DNA of 64,000 bases from Pelecanus crispus. Its lineage: Eukaryota; Chordata; Aves; Pelecaniformes; Pelecanidae. Below the pieces are notes generated by a model, which was given only the letters and a program-made list of their open reading frames with translations, searched no databases and had not been told where the DNA came from. This document shows positions 37,454-49,233 of this stretch, piece by piece. The stretch covers positions 2,299,001 to 2,363,000 of the forward strand of contig NC_134656.1 in assembly GCF_030463565.1 (NCBI RefSeq), in the 5' to 3' direction. Within the stretch, counting starts at the first letter, position 1; each line of letters starts with the position of its first letter. A program made the translations under genes and the position numbers.

Positions 37454-40400
37454 ACCGCCTGTAGTTGGAATGATGTGGCATCTGAAAGACTTAGCTGCGT
37501 GGATCAGGGGCTTGTTTCAGCCCCGGCGCTGCCGGGATCTTTGCATGTGGGCTTATTTTTTCCAGCCAAAACCACTGCTGAGCGCCTGCAATAACACCGA
37601 AGCATCCGATCCCTTTTTACTGAGGTCAGTGGGAACTTTTGTTATGCAGGCAACTTTGCAGGCATCCTGGAAAGAGAAGATGTGAAAACGCTAGAAAATC
37701 AGCGGTTGGAGATGGGTGCGAGCCGCCCGTACCCTGCCAGGCTCTGGGTCTCGCAACAGGCAGCTCTCGTGCACAGGCAGGGCAGCGATGCTGGCAGCTG
37801 CCTGCTCTCAGAGGTGAAGTCTGATGTAGGAGTAAAAGGAGCTTACTCCCACTTGCTCCCCACACGCTTCCCAGGAGTTACGGGCTTAGGCATGACCATG
37901 GAGAACAGTGAATTACACAACTGCTCTGAAAATAAAACCAAAGCCATATTCTGTAGCCAGGAAAGATGGATTGGCCAGCGAGATGGTGCAATAAGGAAAG
38001 CGCCTTCTCTCTGCACAGAGATCAATATTCTTGCCCAGGCAGGTAAACATAAGGAGAGGGTTTTTTATTAGCAGGGGTGATTTTCTTATTTAAAAAAAAA
38101 AAAAGAGAAAGAAAATTGGTGGGGAAAAAATTGAAATCTTTATTTCTTTTTCTAGTTCAGTTAATTAGAAGTACCCAAGGGTGAGTTCTTATAGCAAAAC
38201 CATAAGCCAAAGTGCTTTATTCAGTGTTATGGGATTTATCAATGTCCTAAGTGTTCTCCCTGCTGCTGCTGGCTGGAGTGAACTGTTGGAATGGTTGAGG
38301 AATGGATGAGGCGGGGGCTGAGCTCTCCCCCAGGGAGCTCCTTGGTTCATGGCACTGGCACATCTGAGCAAAGCTCTGGCTTTTGAAGGGCGCTTTGCTC
38401 TGCCGCTGCTACATCTCCCTCCCTCTCCCCCTTCCCCGGGCTGTTCAGCCAACAACTTTCTCCCAGCACGAATCACAATTTCTAAAAGCAGAAATAAGGT
38501 GCAGAATTTGCACCCTCAGTGAAGTTTGGATGGGTTTATGCCATGGGAAGAGCTTACCCTGGGAGGTGCTGAGTTATCCTTTACCAAGCTACCGGTCAGA
38601 CTGAGGGTCGTTGGTTTGGGTGAGTGTTCAGTGGAATCACCCTCCTCATGCCCACTGCCCGTAGGAGCCACAAAGCCTTTTACCGGCTCCAAATTCCTCT
38701 GTCCCCCACCAAGCCTGGTCCCCAGTGCTGAAGACAATTTTAGCAGGTGGAAGAAACCCTGGCTGCAGAAAGACAAAAGCTGCGTTTGCCCCATGTGGTG
38801 CCCATTGCTCTGCAGCTCAGGGCTTGCCCCATGAAGACACTATCTGATGCTGAGCAGTTGCCATGTCTGTTTTTCCCAGGTGTTTTTGTGAGGAGCTAGA
38901 CTGTATGTCTTTTTTTAAAAATTTTATTTTATCCCCTCCCCCCTGAAGATTTGTTAACTCCTTAAAGAGCTGTAACTGGGCTCTCATCTCTCTCTGGGTA
39001 CTTTGGAATATCATTGCTGGGTAGGACAATGTGTGTCCAGAGAGGGATGCCTCTCACCCTGCAATGCTTTATAGGGAAAATGGGTGCTCTCCATAGTTAC
39101 AGGCTCTTTGTTTAAATGAAAAGGATCTCCAGAAGCAGCTGGTGCAGCCTTTGCTGCCTGCTCAGAAGAGGGACTCAGACTGGCAGCAAAGCAGGCTCAG
39201 CCAGAAAAACTCCAGTTTGCTTTCCCACTCGTTTCCCTGTGCTTCCCTTCAGCTATTTTTGTGGGTATTTATGCATAAACGAAGGTCTCCTTCCTTCAAC
39301 AAGGACAACCTCCTTCGGACAGATCCTGAGCTGTAGCCCTGATTGTGCATTCACGGCTTCACGCCGTGTTTCCATGTGAATCTCTGTGGCGGCAGTGACT
39401 TTGCAGAATCAGCTGGTAATTCGCATCCCTGATCTTCACCTCCCAAGCCCTGCCCAGGGCTGTCTGAAGGACCAGTTCTTACCTCCCAGCCTCCTCCTGT
39501 GTTGAGGGGAGCCGTGCAGCTGAGATGGGAGGCATGGAGGGTTGCAGGCAGGAAAAGTGTCTCAGCTTCGCGGTGAAAAAAGCTTGTGAGGAGGTGAGGC
39601 TGGAAAAAGGGAGAGAAAATGGAAGGTGGATCTGAGGCTTCAGCATCAGCTCATAACCCAGGAGTCAAGGTGCTGCATGAGGGACAGAGATGGGCTGTAA
39701 GAAAGCAGAGCATATGCTGTGTGACGCCAGTGGATGTTCGGCACAGGGTTTTTTTGCAGATGGGGATGTGATGTGACAGGATCTGTAGCCCCTCCTTGCC
39801 ACGGCTGAGCTGATGCACATCTATTTTGAGTGGCCCACAGTGGCTGCATGCACCTGCCCTCTTGCCCATTTAGATTGGGGCTAAGTGCCACCTTTGCTCA
39901 AAAGATGTGATAACAGATGTGTTAAGGCCAAAACTCAGTTTGAAAGAAGGAATTTTAGGATTTTTTTTTTCAAGCAAAGGGACTGCTGTTGGGGTGGGTG
40001 CACTTTAGGTCAAAGAGCCCCACCGCTCACGAGTTCCCTTTGTTCCTTTTTTCACTACCCTGAAGCCTGGATAAATTGCATGACAGAATGAAATAATCAA
40101 TAAATAGAGCAACATGGTTATGTATCTTGGCAACGATGATGCTAATCAACCATGTAAACTGACTCTGCTCGCTCGCTCTCCCTTAATGCAGTGAAATCCC
40201 AGCTGTCTGCAGTAAAGGAGCAATGCTGGCTCTCTGCAGTGCTGGGGAACACAGACAGCCCTTTTCCCCACCTGCTGCCTCTCCTACTGCACACAAGGTT
40301 TCTGCTTCAGCGACCCAAAAACTCGCTAAACGCTCCCTGGGGTAGAAAGTGCACAATAATATCCAGCAACACCAGCAGGGATGACCTTCACCCCGCTGGA

Positions 40401-41340
40401 GAACATCTCCCACGTTCAGATTCTTGGGAATTTGGTCCCCCCATGGTTAATTTGCTGGAAGGGCCTTTGGGCGTGAGCAGGTTGGATCATTTGTGGGTCC
40501 GAATAGCATGGTGTTACACATGTCCTTGCCTCGCTCCTGCTCTGCTCTCAAATCCTCGTGCCTTTGGCTGTATATAGGTGCTGGGTGGGAAATCCCACCT
40601 GCAGACCCCATGCAGGCAGCTATTACTGGGAGGTCTCGTAACTTATGCAACCAGCCCACTCCTGCGGCAAAAGGTATTTTCCCCCCCAGTATACGTTATT
40701 GCTGCAAGGGGATATAGCTCCTGTGCGGATGGAGTCCTCCTGCCTGCCTGCAGTGGCCAGGGAGAGCATCAGGGAGAGCATCCGCCGCTTGCCTCCCCTC
40801 CGGGCCTGCAGCCAGGCAGGATGGGCTGGAGCCAAGAGCCGAGCAGCACCAGCCCTGCCAAGCAGCAGATTTTCAATGTAGTGAAGTGAAGGATGAATCT
40901 GCAAGAAACCAAGCAGGAAACTTGATTTTTTCCAAGGAAACCACTGACAGAGTTGACATCTTCCCACAGTCTGGTTTTCGGTTGCATCAGATCACCTTTC
41001 TCCTGGCCACAGAAAGGAGACCAGGAAAGTTTGAACTGGCTCTGCCCATTCTATAAACATTGATTTCTCTGTGTGTTTCCAGTCTGCCATATACAGTGAG
41101 TGCTCCGAAAAGCTCGTGCCATGCTGATTCATTCAATGATGGGGAATAAAACCACAAGCTATGTAGTCAATATGAAATCAAGATTAATGGCTTTTCGGCT
41201 TGATTTCCTCTGTGTGAAACAAATCCCGTGTTGTGATTTGGTTATTTAATGTTTGTTCAGTGTTAAGCATTAATAGCAACTTCTCTGCGTGCACAGGTCA
41301 TTTGTTCACATATTTTGGACTTTCCCTCGTCTCAGCCTTG

Positions 41341-41390
41341 CACTGCTCTTGCTTTGCTTAACCACAGAGAAAATTCCTGGAGATAATCAC
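41341..41390 (+). repeat. 50-bp direct repeat, copy A
   Basis: It matches 42172-42221 at 46 of 50 positions in the same orientation, offset by 831 bases. It begins cactgctcttgctttg and ends ggagataatcac. Flanks do not align, so the pair is not part of a longer tandem duplication. No known mobile element is recognised. Confidence 0.85.
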
Positions 41391-42171
41391 TTGCCTCCAG
41401 GATTTAAGTGTAAAAGAGCAGAAAATGAGCCCGACCTCTGATGCTGGTGTTCATCCTTGCTCCCTGCATTCCTGCAGCGGCTCAGAGGTGGGTATGGAAA
41501 GCTGACCAGGGCTGCTCTAGCTGCAGTTTGCTTTGGCATCTGCACTGGGGTTTAGTTTGAACATGCTCGGCTAGAAAACTGCCTCTTGTCTTTTGATGAG
41601 TGTGTGTTAGCGATGCCACCGAGCCCTTCTGCCTCGGGGCTATCCGCCGGGATGGTGCACGATGAGCCGTCTGGCTCTGACCTGTCCCATCCACCGTGAA
41701 ACGGTGGCTATCAGCCTCGTCTCCCTGGCTTACGATCAGCTTGGAAGGAAGAAGCTCGGCTGAGGGCAGCCCATGGCACAGAGGAGCCTGCTGACTCCAT
41801 CGCACGGCTAAGAGAAATGTAATTACATCCGTAGCGTTTCCATCAACACCACGCAGCAGCAGGCTGAGTCTCAGGGGAGGCTTCTCATTGCATTGAAATC
41901 TGACTTTATTAATTACCAACCTCTCATCTCATTTGAGGGTTAAGTTTATGAAACCGAATGCTTATTTCTCTGCTTTTCTTATTCAGCTGCCTTATTAAGT
42001 TTTGTACAGTGGATGGTTTGGACCTTAGAAACTCCCAAGGTGTCTTGTTCTTCAGGCATGAGCTGTGCAGGGGAAGCGGCAGAGCAAGGGGAGATGATGG
42101 AGATGTACGGAATTCCTGGTGAAAGAGAAAGAAATTACATCTCAGGAAAACTGAAAATGGGGACGGTTGCC

Positions 42172-42221
42172 CACTGCTCTTGCTTTGATTAACCACAGAA
42201 AGAATTCCTGGGGATAATCAC
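42172..42221 (+). repeat. 50-bp direct repeat, copy B
   Basis: Second copy of the element at 41341-41390 (four mismatches). Similarity ends sharply at both edges. Confidence 0.85.
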
Positions 42222-43989
42222 GAAGGTCTTACTCCCAAACTATAGTTCATTTTCCCCTCTCCAGGAATTCTCCCTTCCCACGTGGGATGCTGGTGGCAGC
42301 AGCCAGGGCACCCCACTATTCCCAGCGAGGGGACGCTGTGGTGGGGTGCTTTAGCGGAGCCACCACCAGCTTTCGGTGCAGCCCGGGCTGCTCACCTCCT
42401 CCCAGGAAAAGCTTTCCAGCCTCTCTCTCTTTATCCAGTGAGCACTGGACTTGGCTGTAGGCACTTACGGGAGTGCCTGTTTTTTATCTAGACATCAAAT
42501 ATTTTTTTTTTTAAAAGGGAAAATAGCCACTAAACAGCCCTTGAAGCGTCAGGCTAGTGTCTAATTCTACTCAAAGAGCTTTGTTAGATAATTGCAATAC
42601 ATTTCTGAGAGAAAATAGAGCAATTGAGGCTCATAATTAAAAGCTATTCAGACAGCTTTGATCTTACCCTCTGCATCTTCACTTACCAAAAACAAATGCC
42701 AACGAGAAACTCTTGGCAATAGTTGCTCTCACTGTTCTTGGCTTTTGCCTTTAAATTAACTCCTCTTCCTCCCTTCCAGCAAAACAGAGGTGGGGGAAGA
42801 GACATTTGGGAATGAGGCACGTGGCTTTTCAGGAGGGGTTTCTTGGGAAAGCTTATTTTTTTTTTGGAGGGTGCCTGGTGTCCTGTCACTCCATGATGAC
42901 AGCAAGCGTGGAGCTCCTCTGGAGGCCTCAGAGCTGCCCTGGATCAAGGGTTTATCACCCCAAAACCAGCTCCGGGCACAGCCTTGGCTGCAGTGCTGGT
43001 GTAGATGGGGTAGGACCCAGCACGGTCTGCCCCAGGCATGGGACAGGGAGCTGCCAGCGCTGTGTCCCCATGGCCCACAGAGGGTCCTCAGGTGACCTCC
43101 TGACTCACCATGAAAGGGACCCCAGCCTGGGGAGTCCCCTTCTCTTCAGCAGCAGGTGGGAATGTCAAACCTTGAGCTGCTGAGACCCTCTGGAGGCACC
43201 AAACCGGCCTCATTTCTCCCAGCACTAGCAGCAAAGCCGGATGGTCACCGTTTCCTCGGGTTTGCAGTGGGACCATGAGTGGCACATTAGCACATGACAC
43301 CCAGGGGCTCCCAGCATCCCGTCGGCGACAAGGCGAGTGCTACGGATAAGTCAGGCCGTACAGAAAAGGGACAAATTCTCTCTCTTGGGTTGCTTTTAAC
43401 AATATCCTCTAGAGATGCTTCTGCTTCATATCTTCTATATTCCAAGTTTTTGCTCATCCATTTTTAATCTCTCTTTTCTTTTTTTCCCATCTAAAGATGC
43501 TTCTGAGAGCTGGGCCTTCATCCCTCAGTGGGGTATTATTTCTTTTCTCACCCGAAATCGTGACCAGCAGTAGGAGACAGTGTGAGACTGCGTAAGTACC
43601 GGGGGATTACGGCTTCGCGGGGGAACAAGCTGCAGCACAGCTTGGATGAGGACAATTGATTGAAACAGCCATTATTACTTGCTGCAGCACGAAGACTTAA
43701 AAAGCAATAGTAATTTCCGATCCCCGCCTCTTATCTCAGATGCCTGCGTTCAAAGCCTGCGGTGGGAATCTGAGCCCTGTATGAGCCCTAATTCCTGTTT
43801 CTGGGGTGGAAAGCGGCTTCTTCTCCCTCTCCCAGGGATGATGAAGCAGAGTCCTGCAGGGCTGTCTGTCCTCGTGGGTGCAGCTAGAGCAGGGAAGGCG
43901 ATACTCTTCCCGGAGACGAGGCAGGCAGGAGCCTGCTGCCTTCCTCCGTGCTGCTGCTGCGGGCAGGAGCAAGCAGAGACCCTTCTGCT

Positions 43990-44760
43990 CCTGCTGTAAC
44001 CAGGGAGCTGAGAGGTTACCCGGCACCTTTGCGCTCATTAAGACATCCCAGCCTGTCCCAGGAGGAAATTCCCCCGGCTTTAGGGCTGAGCTGGCTTCCC
44101 CGCTTGATGCACAGCTGGCTGGGAAGGGGGTTAGGACAGGAGGGAGCCGTGCGCATCACCGATTCAGCCTCCTGCGACCCTGCAGGCCCTGGAAGCGATG
44201 CTTGGTTTAGAAGGGGATTTATTTGGTGAATTGTTAAGGGGATTTATTTCCGCACTTCCAGCCTTCAATTTGTGGCTAATGTGGGCTGGTGTGATCCACA
44301 GCAAGCCAGCCCCAGCAGCCTGATGAAATTCAAACGAATGAGCGGGCGTGCAGTTTTTCCCTGGGGTGAACTTGTGCAACGAGTGGGCAAGTGTCTCCTC
44401 CAAGGTGCTTTCTGCTCTCCCAGAAACCGCCGTAGCAGCCTGGCCTCGGGTGCCGTGCTCAGAGGGTCTGCCTGGGCATGGACAGCCGGAGTTTGCAGCC
44501 TTTCCCCGCAGAAGCAGGGTAGCAGCCTGCGCGTGAGGCTGAGCAGTGCTGCGGGAGATCCAGCGATGCCGAACTGAAAGCAGAGAGTGCCGCTTAGTGC
44601 CGCAGGGCTGAAACACAGAGCCCCGCCGGACGCTCCGCTGGCCGGCACACCGGCCAACTCGGTGCACCGATGGGAGCCGGAGCCCTTGCTAAGCACGGGA
44701 GGAGACCTTGGCCAGAGCAAGCCCCTTCTTCCCTTGCACCCCATGAGAGCAAAGAAGAGC
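43990..44760. promoter_or_regulatory. CpG-rich block with no assigned gene
   Basis: CpG dinucleotides are frequent, densest at about 44555-44700, and GC content is high compared with its surroundings. No gene starts here that I can identify. Overlapping open frames on the minus strand (300 codons at 44265-45167 and 167 codons at 44164-44667) look like products of composition. The longer one starts inside the antisense of the CR1 element. It may be an orphan CpG island, enhancer or undetected promoter. Confidence 0.4.
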
Positions 44761-44865
44761 CGACACTCCCATCTTAAGCATTTTACATAGAGAAAAGCGT
44801 AGAGGCAGGCAGGATGCTGTCGCAGGAGGAGATGCTGACAGATGGGGCTGCTCATCCTCGGGGAC

Positions 44866-45192
44866 AGAGGGCTTGGGGGGATCTGAGCAATGTCAGCAAA
44901 TGGCTGACGGAGGGTGCAGAGAGGAGGGAGCCAGACTCTTCTCAGTGGTGTCCAGTGGCAGGACAGGAGGCACAAACTGAAATATGGGAAATTCCATTTA
45001 AACATAGGTAAAACTTTTACTGTGAGAGTGGTGGAGTACTGCAACAGGTTGCCCAAAGTTGTTTTGGAGGCATTCAAACCCAAGTGATACGGTCCTGGGT
45101 AACCTGCTGTAGGTGACCTTGCTTGAGCAGGGGGGTTGGACTGGGCAATCTCCAGAGGTGCCTCCAATCTCAGCCACTCTGTGATTCTGTGA
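44866..45192 (+). mobile_element. CR1 LINE, 5'-truncated 3' end
   Basis: The order of segments matches the CR1 3' region: the ggatctga...aatgtc start, gagccagactcttctcagtgg, a tgtccagtggcaggacaggaggcacaa-type stretch, ggaaattccatttaaacata, aacttttactgtgagagtgg, the acaggttgccca segment, ggggggttggactgggcaat, and a terminal gtgattctgtga at 45181-45192. Small deletions and substitutions show that it is an old copy. CR1 inserts are typically 5'-truncated like this one. The copy lies between the two receptor genes with no gene disrupted. Confidence 0.92.
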
Positions 45193-45274
45193 GATGCGTG
45201 ACATTTGATTCAAAGGGGAAAAGCTCCAGTAATGACACTGTTAGGACTGAAAGTGGGTGACTTAAACTCGAAAG

Positions 45275-45326
45275 GTCCTTTCCACCTAATGAAATATATT
45301 AGGTTTTCCACCTAATAAAATATATT
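45275..45326. repeat. 26-bp tandem duplication
   Basis: Two copies of a unit containing tccacctaat(g/a)aaatatatt lie at 45281 and 45307. They begin about 80 bases beyond the CR1 3' terminus. The leading gaaaggtcctttcc word also resembles the CR1 tail consensus, so a fragment of a second CR1 end may be involved. Confidence 0.75.
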
Positions 45327-47804
45327 GCCTTTCCTAGAGCCCTAACACCAATGAACAGCAGTGTTGCAGCTAACTAGACAATTTGTGTGTGAGGTGGCAC
45401 ATTTGCCTCAGTTTTCTGCACTCAGAGAGGTTTTTCCACCTGGGGAGCCCATTGCCAGCAGGTGGCAACCATACTAAAGCAGTGGGTACCCATGATGTGC
45501 AGGCTGGCTCTGCTCCCTGGCCTTGCCTGGGCTGCTCCAAGGGGTCATGCAACACCTCTGCACACCCCCATCTGCTGATGGCACCTGCATCCTTCCCTGC
45601 GAAGGTCGGTCAGGACCACAGCACCCAGCTGTCCTCCCAGATTCAGCCACCTGTGTGGTCCCCACTCCTCCATCTGCCAAGTCTCCTCCTCCTTCTCCAA
45701 ATTCTTTGAGTCATTTGGTACCTCTTGGGAGCCATCAGCACCTTCTCAGTGGAGCTGATCTCTTCTCCAGGTTCCTCCCTGTTCCTCCTCTTGTGACTGG
45801 GGCTTGCTAAGTGATCACCCCACACACCTGCATGTGCCAACACACACACATACGCTGTCAGGATGGGGTTTTGAAAAATCCTTGTGTTTGCTGATAGTTG
45901 CAAGGTGCAGCTAGTGCAAAATAGGGCTGGGCCATGAAACTTGGCTCTGGGAACCCTGTGGGCACTAAGTCTGGGAGGTTTAAGGTTGTGGGATTAAGGA
46001 CCCACCCCTGTGGTCTGTTCCTCGTCGGTCTGGCTGAGACAGGGGATTCAGCTTTTGATCTTTACAGCAAGTTAATGTTACAGTTGGTATAAAAAAAAAG
46101 TTCCTGGAGAAGTTTCACCTAGAAGAATGTGTTCTTCATTGTTCTTCCAAAGTTAACACTTTTAATATGGAGACACAAGTGATCTTGTATTCACAAATCT
46201 CTTTCAGTTTTCTAAAAGGGAAAAAATAAATTGCCATCATGATGTATTGAAGGTTGTTAATCTTGGTGTCAGAGTCCTGCGAGCACTGATAGGACTGAAT
46301 TGCCCTGAGTGGCCTCACCTGGGACCTCCACCCACACCCTCACCCACTGCTCCAGGAGCCCATTTAAGCTGAGCCCTACAGCCTCCCTCCCTGCTTTTTG
46401 GAGGGATGCTTGTTTCCAGCCCTGTCCTGGATGCACCTTGGACTCATGTTGCAGCCTTGTCTCCAGCCCCATTTTCTGGATAGACCTTGGATGACTGCTG
46501 TAGGTAGCTTGTCTCCTGGATGGGCTCTGGTATGTGTGATATAGCTGGTCTCTAGCCCCATCTTCTTTTGTTTTACCTGTCCTGTACTTTCCTGGTGGAG
46601 TTTGGAGAAGTAAGATCTGGGGAAAAACTGGAGATGAAAATATTAACTGAGATGGCCTCCCTTAAACCAGTAAAGTATATATACACTTTACAGGGATTAA
46701 AGGGTTTGAGAATAAGCTTTTCACGGACCTCCTGCTTACCACAGCCCTACAAACCAGCTATATTCAGCTGGACATCACCCTATAGGACAAGGGCTGGGAG
46801 CAGTTTGGTTTTTGCAGAGGTGATGAGGGGGAGGTAGTCTCTGGCATTGCTTTGGCAAAACCAGTCCACTCATTTAACGAGGTGCTTTGGTGGCTGCTAT
46901 AGAGCCAAAATAAGGGAGCTGTGGCACATGCACTATCCTGGCTGTGGTAGATCACTACTAAGGACTGAACACGGTGACGAGCCCTGTTCACCTCCACAGG
47001 TGGATGGTGGAGGTGAGACTTTTCCATGACTGTGAAAGCTGGAAGAGGTGGTGTTCTCATCCCACTGTCTATCAGTGAGGGAGAGGTTCCCTTGCTGGGA
47101 GAGGGAGGATGGGGTTTCAACATGTTTATGGTAGTTCTTGAAGCTTTCAACACTGTATTTCTGATTTCCAGGCTCTTCCTCTCAGGCCCTGGTTCTGGGG
47201 GAGTACTTTGCTTTACCATTTACCTGTTAAAGAAGGAATTTTATCTGCACTGTTTGTCGAGGTTTTTCTTGTGGCTTGCAAAACATCTTAATTTTGTTAT
47301 AAATCTACAATATCTTATTTTACAGTAGGTAAAATGCAATATATATAGTGAAGATAGGGGACAAGTAGCGTACATTTTCTTTGGTGAAAGAAGGACCAGT
47401 CTCTCTTTTTCCCATGAGGTTTATTTCATTAATCACTCTTAAATAAATATATATTTGACACTTAACAGAAACAGTTAGTTAAAAATAATTTCTAACACAA
47501 ATTCCCACTGTTGCCATAGTATTTGTATGGTGTGTTGTTTAGTGCTATTTTTGAGACCCAAATCTTGCTTTTGGTTTAAACTTAACTTGTGTTAACAGTT
47601 CAGGAAAGAGGGAATTTGGGGTGGAAAACAAACATCCCTCAAAATCAAAAACAAAGTCATAACACACATACGCACATACATGGACATGAAAATGCTTAGT
47701 TTTCTCTTCCAAATACTCATCTTGCATCCTCTGTCCATTTTATTGACATGTCATTGAAAGTGCTTGTTAGCTCTGCTCCACGAAACAATCCTTCAAACAA
47801 CACA
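45327..47804. other. Intergenic DNA downstream of NPBWR2
   Basis: No gene is seen apart from the minisatellite listed separately. The part at 47280-47530 is AT-rich (aaataaatatatatttg near 47440). A minus-strand AATAAA at 47420-47425 could be a more distal end for NPBWR2 transcripts. Confidence 0.5.
46409..46565. repeat. Degenerate minisatellite, about 50-bp unit
   Basis: Three to four imperfect units each begin cttgt(t/c)tcc(a)gccc(c/t) and continue with ctggat...ccttggatgac-like sequence (units near 46409, 46455, 46507 and 46549). Unit length varies because of indels. It lies in intergenic DNA. Confidence 0.65.
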
Positions 47805-47823
47805 GCTATTAAGAACTGAGCAT

Positions 47824-47829
47824 TTTATT
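47824..47829 (-). terminator. Polyadenylation signal, NPBWR2
   Basis: TTTATT on the + strand is AATAAA on the minus strand, 361 bases past the NPBWR2 stop codon. Just downstream the minus strand is GT-rich (gctgtgttgtttg), as expected for a cleavage site near 47805. This predicts a 3' UTR of about 385 bases. Confidence 0.6.
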
Positions 47830-48190
47830 AACCTGAAAGCTGGGCTCCAGCTTGTCTGTGCTGTACAGCAGATGGCAATAAAGGACCGCTATGTAGTAGA
47901 AGTACACCTCTGAAAACGAAGTTTTCTGTCCTTAATGCTTCAGGGTGTGTGATTAGAAACAAGAATATAGAAATGCAACTTTAAGAAGTTAGGAGGCACA
48001 GAGAGGGGGGAAAATGCAAGACTTGCAAGTAAGCAGGACAAACTGTGTGAATGATAATGATACCCAGACACATTCATTACATGTGAATGAAAGAGAGAAC
48101 ATTGTGCATTCATTAGCCGCCCCTTCAGTCTGCAAAGGTGCCTCTGCAAAGCCATGGGAGGGAAGGGATCTGCGAGCCCCAACCCACTGT

Positions 48191-49189
48191 TCAAGAAGTT
48201 CTGCATTCCAGCATCTTCCGGAAACTTTTCCGAAAACTGTCATCCAGGAAAGCATATAAGAAAGGATTCAAGCATGAATTGGCATAGCTTAGGCTGGTGA
48301 TGAAGTAGGATATACCGATGACCATGGAGGTCTGGGGCAAGTCAGTGGTCAAAGCCACAATGGTGGCCAAGTGGAAGGGTGTCCAACAGAAGAGACACAC
48401 AGCTAGGACTATGAAGACCATAATAGTGACTTTCTTCTTGGCTTTGTCCAGGGCTTTAGCATTAGAGTTCAAGTGCATGTTCCTTAGCTTGTAGAGCATC
48501 ATGGTGTAGAGGATGCAGATGGTGGATACTGGAATGGCAAAGCCAAGAATGAGGGTATAGATCCTGCTGGCTTTGAACCAAAACCTTTCAGGCTTGGGGA
48601 AATTGAGACCACAACTCTTGATCTCCAGGTCATCTATGTAGACATTGGCAAAGATGATGAAAGGGAGAACTATGATGGTGACTAGGATCCAGATGCACAA
48701 ACTGACAATCTTGGCTGCTCGGTATGTACGATGCGGCATCCTCTTGGACCTGACTGTAGCCAGTACTACCAGATACCTGTCTATGCTCATCACTGTTAGG
48801 AAATAAATGCTGGAGAAGATATTGTAGTGGTCTATGGACAAGATAACCTTGCAGAGGACTTCTCCAAAGGGCCAGTAGTGGAGGAGGTGTTCAGCAATAT
48901 TAATGGGCAAGACAAGTGTGAACAAGTCATCAGCTATAGCAAGGTTCAGGATGAACATGTTTGTCACAGTCTTCATCTTGGGGGCCTTGAGGATCACATA
49001 GATGACAGCAGTGTTGCCCGTGAGCCCAACAGCACAGATCACGGAGTAAATCACAGGGAGGACAATGTAGAAATCAGCTGCCTGCTCTTGGAAGGTTATG
49101 TTGAACCTCATGCTGTTGTCCAGGTAGCAGCTGTTGCCTGTGTTGCTGCAGGTGCTGTTCAGATCATCCCAAAGAGAGCTGTTTCCCAT
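48191..49189 (-). CDS. NPBWR2: Neuropeptide B/W receptor 2 (GPR8-type), single coding exon
   Basis: This is an intact class A G-protein-coupled receptor of 332 aa, uninterrupted by introns in the coding region, as in its mammalian relatives. The family binds neuropeptide W and B and couples to Gi/o. Visible features are N-glycosylation sites N3, N11 and N30; N59 (1.50) in GLTGN; the KAPKMKTVTN loop; D87 (2.50); C113 and C193 for the disulfide; D120 (3.32); D137-R138-Y139; the VVLATVRS second-loop segment typical of this family; C268-W269-T270-P271; TTDLPQT in loop 3; N308-P309-x-x-Y312; and C329 near the end. The ATG has G at -3 and +4. NPBWR2 rather than NPBWR1 is chosen mainly from linkage to OPRL1 and from GLTGNTAV near TM1; some positions (FAIPVSTIC, the SIDRY region) are common to both paralogs. 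OPRL1 lies downstream, convergent. Confidence 0.93.
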   Translation of the reverse strand: MGNSSLWDDLNSTCSNTGNSCYLDNSMRFNITFQEQAADFYIVLPVIYSVICAVGLTGNTAVIYVILKAPKMKTVTNMFILNLAIADDLFTLVLPINIAEHLLHYWPFGEVLCKVILSIDHYNIFSSIYFLTVMSIDRYLVVLATVRSKRMPHRTYRAAKIVSLCIWILVTIIVLPFIIFANVYIDDLEIKSCGLNFPKPERFWFKASRIYTLILGFAIPVSTICILYTMMLYKLRNMHLNSNAKALDKAKKKVTIMVFIVLAVCLFCWTPFHLATIVALTTDLPQTSMVIGISYFITSLSYANSCLNPFLYAFLDDSFRKSFRKMLECRTS

Positions 49190-49233
49190 GCCTGCTGGTC
49201 ACAGACTACCCTCAGATGTCATTGAAAGCCTTG
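49190..49233 (-). other. Candidate 5' UTR part of the NPBWR2 coding exon
   Basis: On the minus strand the pyrimidine-rich ctctccctcctggactag ends at 49234 and could be the acceptor, leaving 44 noncoding bases before the ATG. A second possible upstream donor, GAAAG|GTAAGT, ends at 49329. It would imply a very short intron of about 95 bases. Neither is proven. Confidence 0.35.

Larger units (their letters stand above)
37471..43989. other. Intergenic DNA between the two receptor genes
   Basis: No gene supported. LKAAEAR1 lies between these receptors in human, but no exon resembling it was recognised. A-runs occur near 38092-38104. The main structure seen is the 50-bp direct repeat listed separately. 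A 12-bp tandem doublet (agggagagcatc) sits at about 40758-40781. Confidence 0.5.

Noticed and set aside
44265-45167. 300-codon minus-strand open frame
   Set aside because: Its first part is simply the antisense of the CR1 3' end and the rest lies in a CpG-rich block. The product has no recognisable domain.
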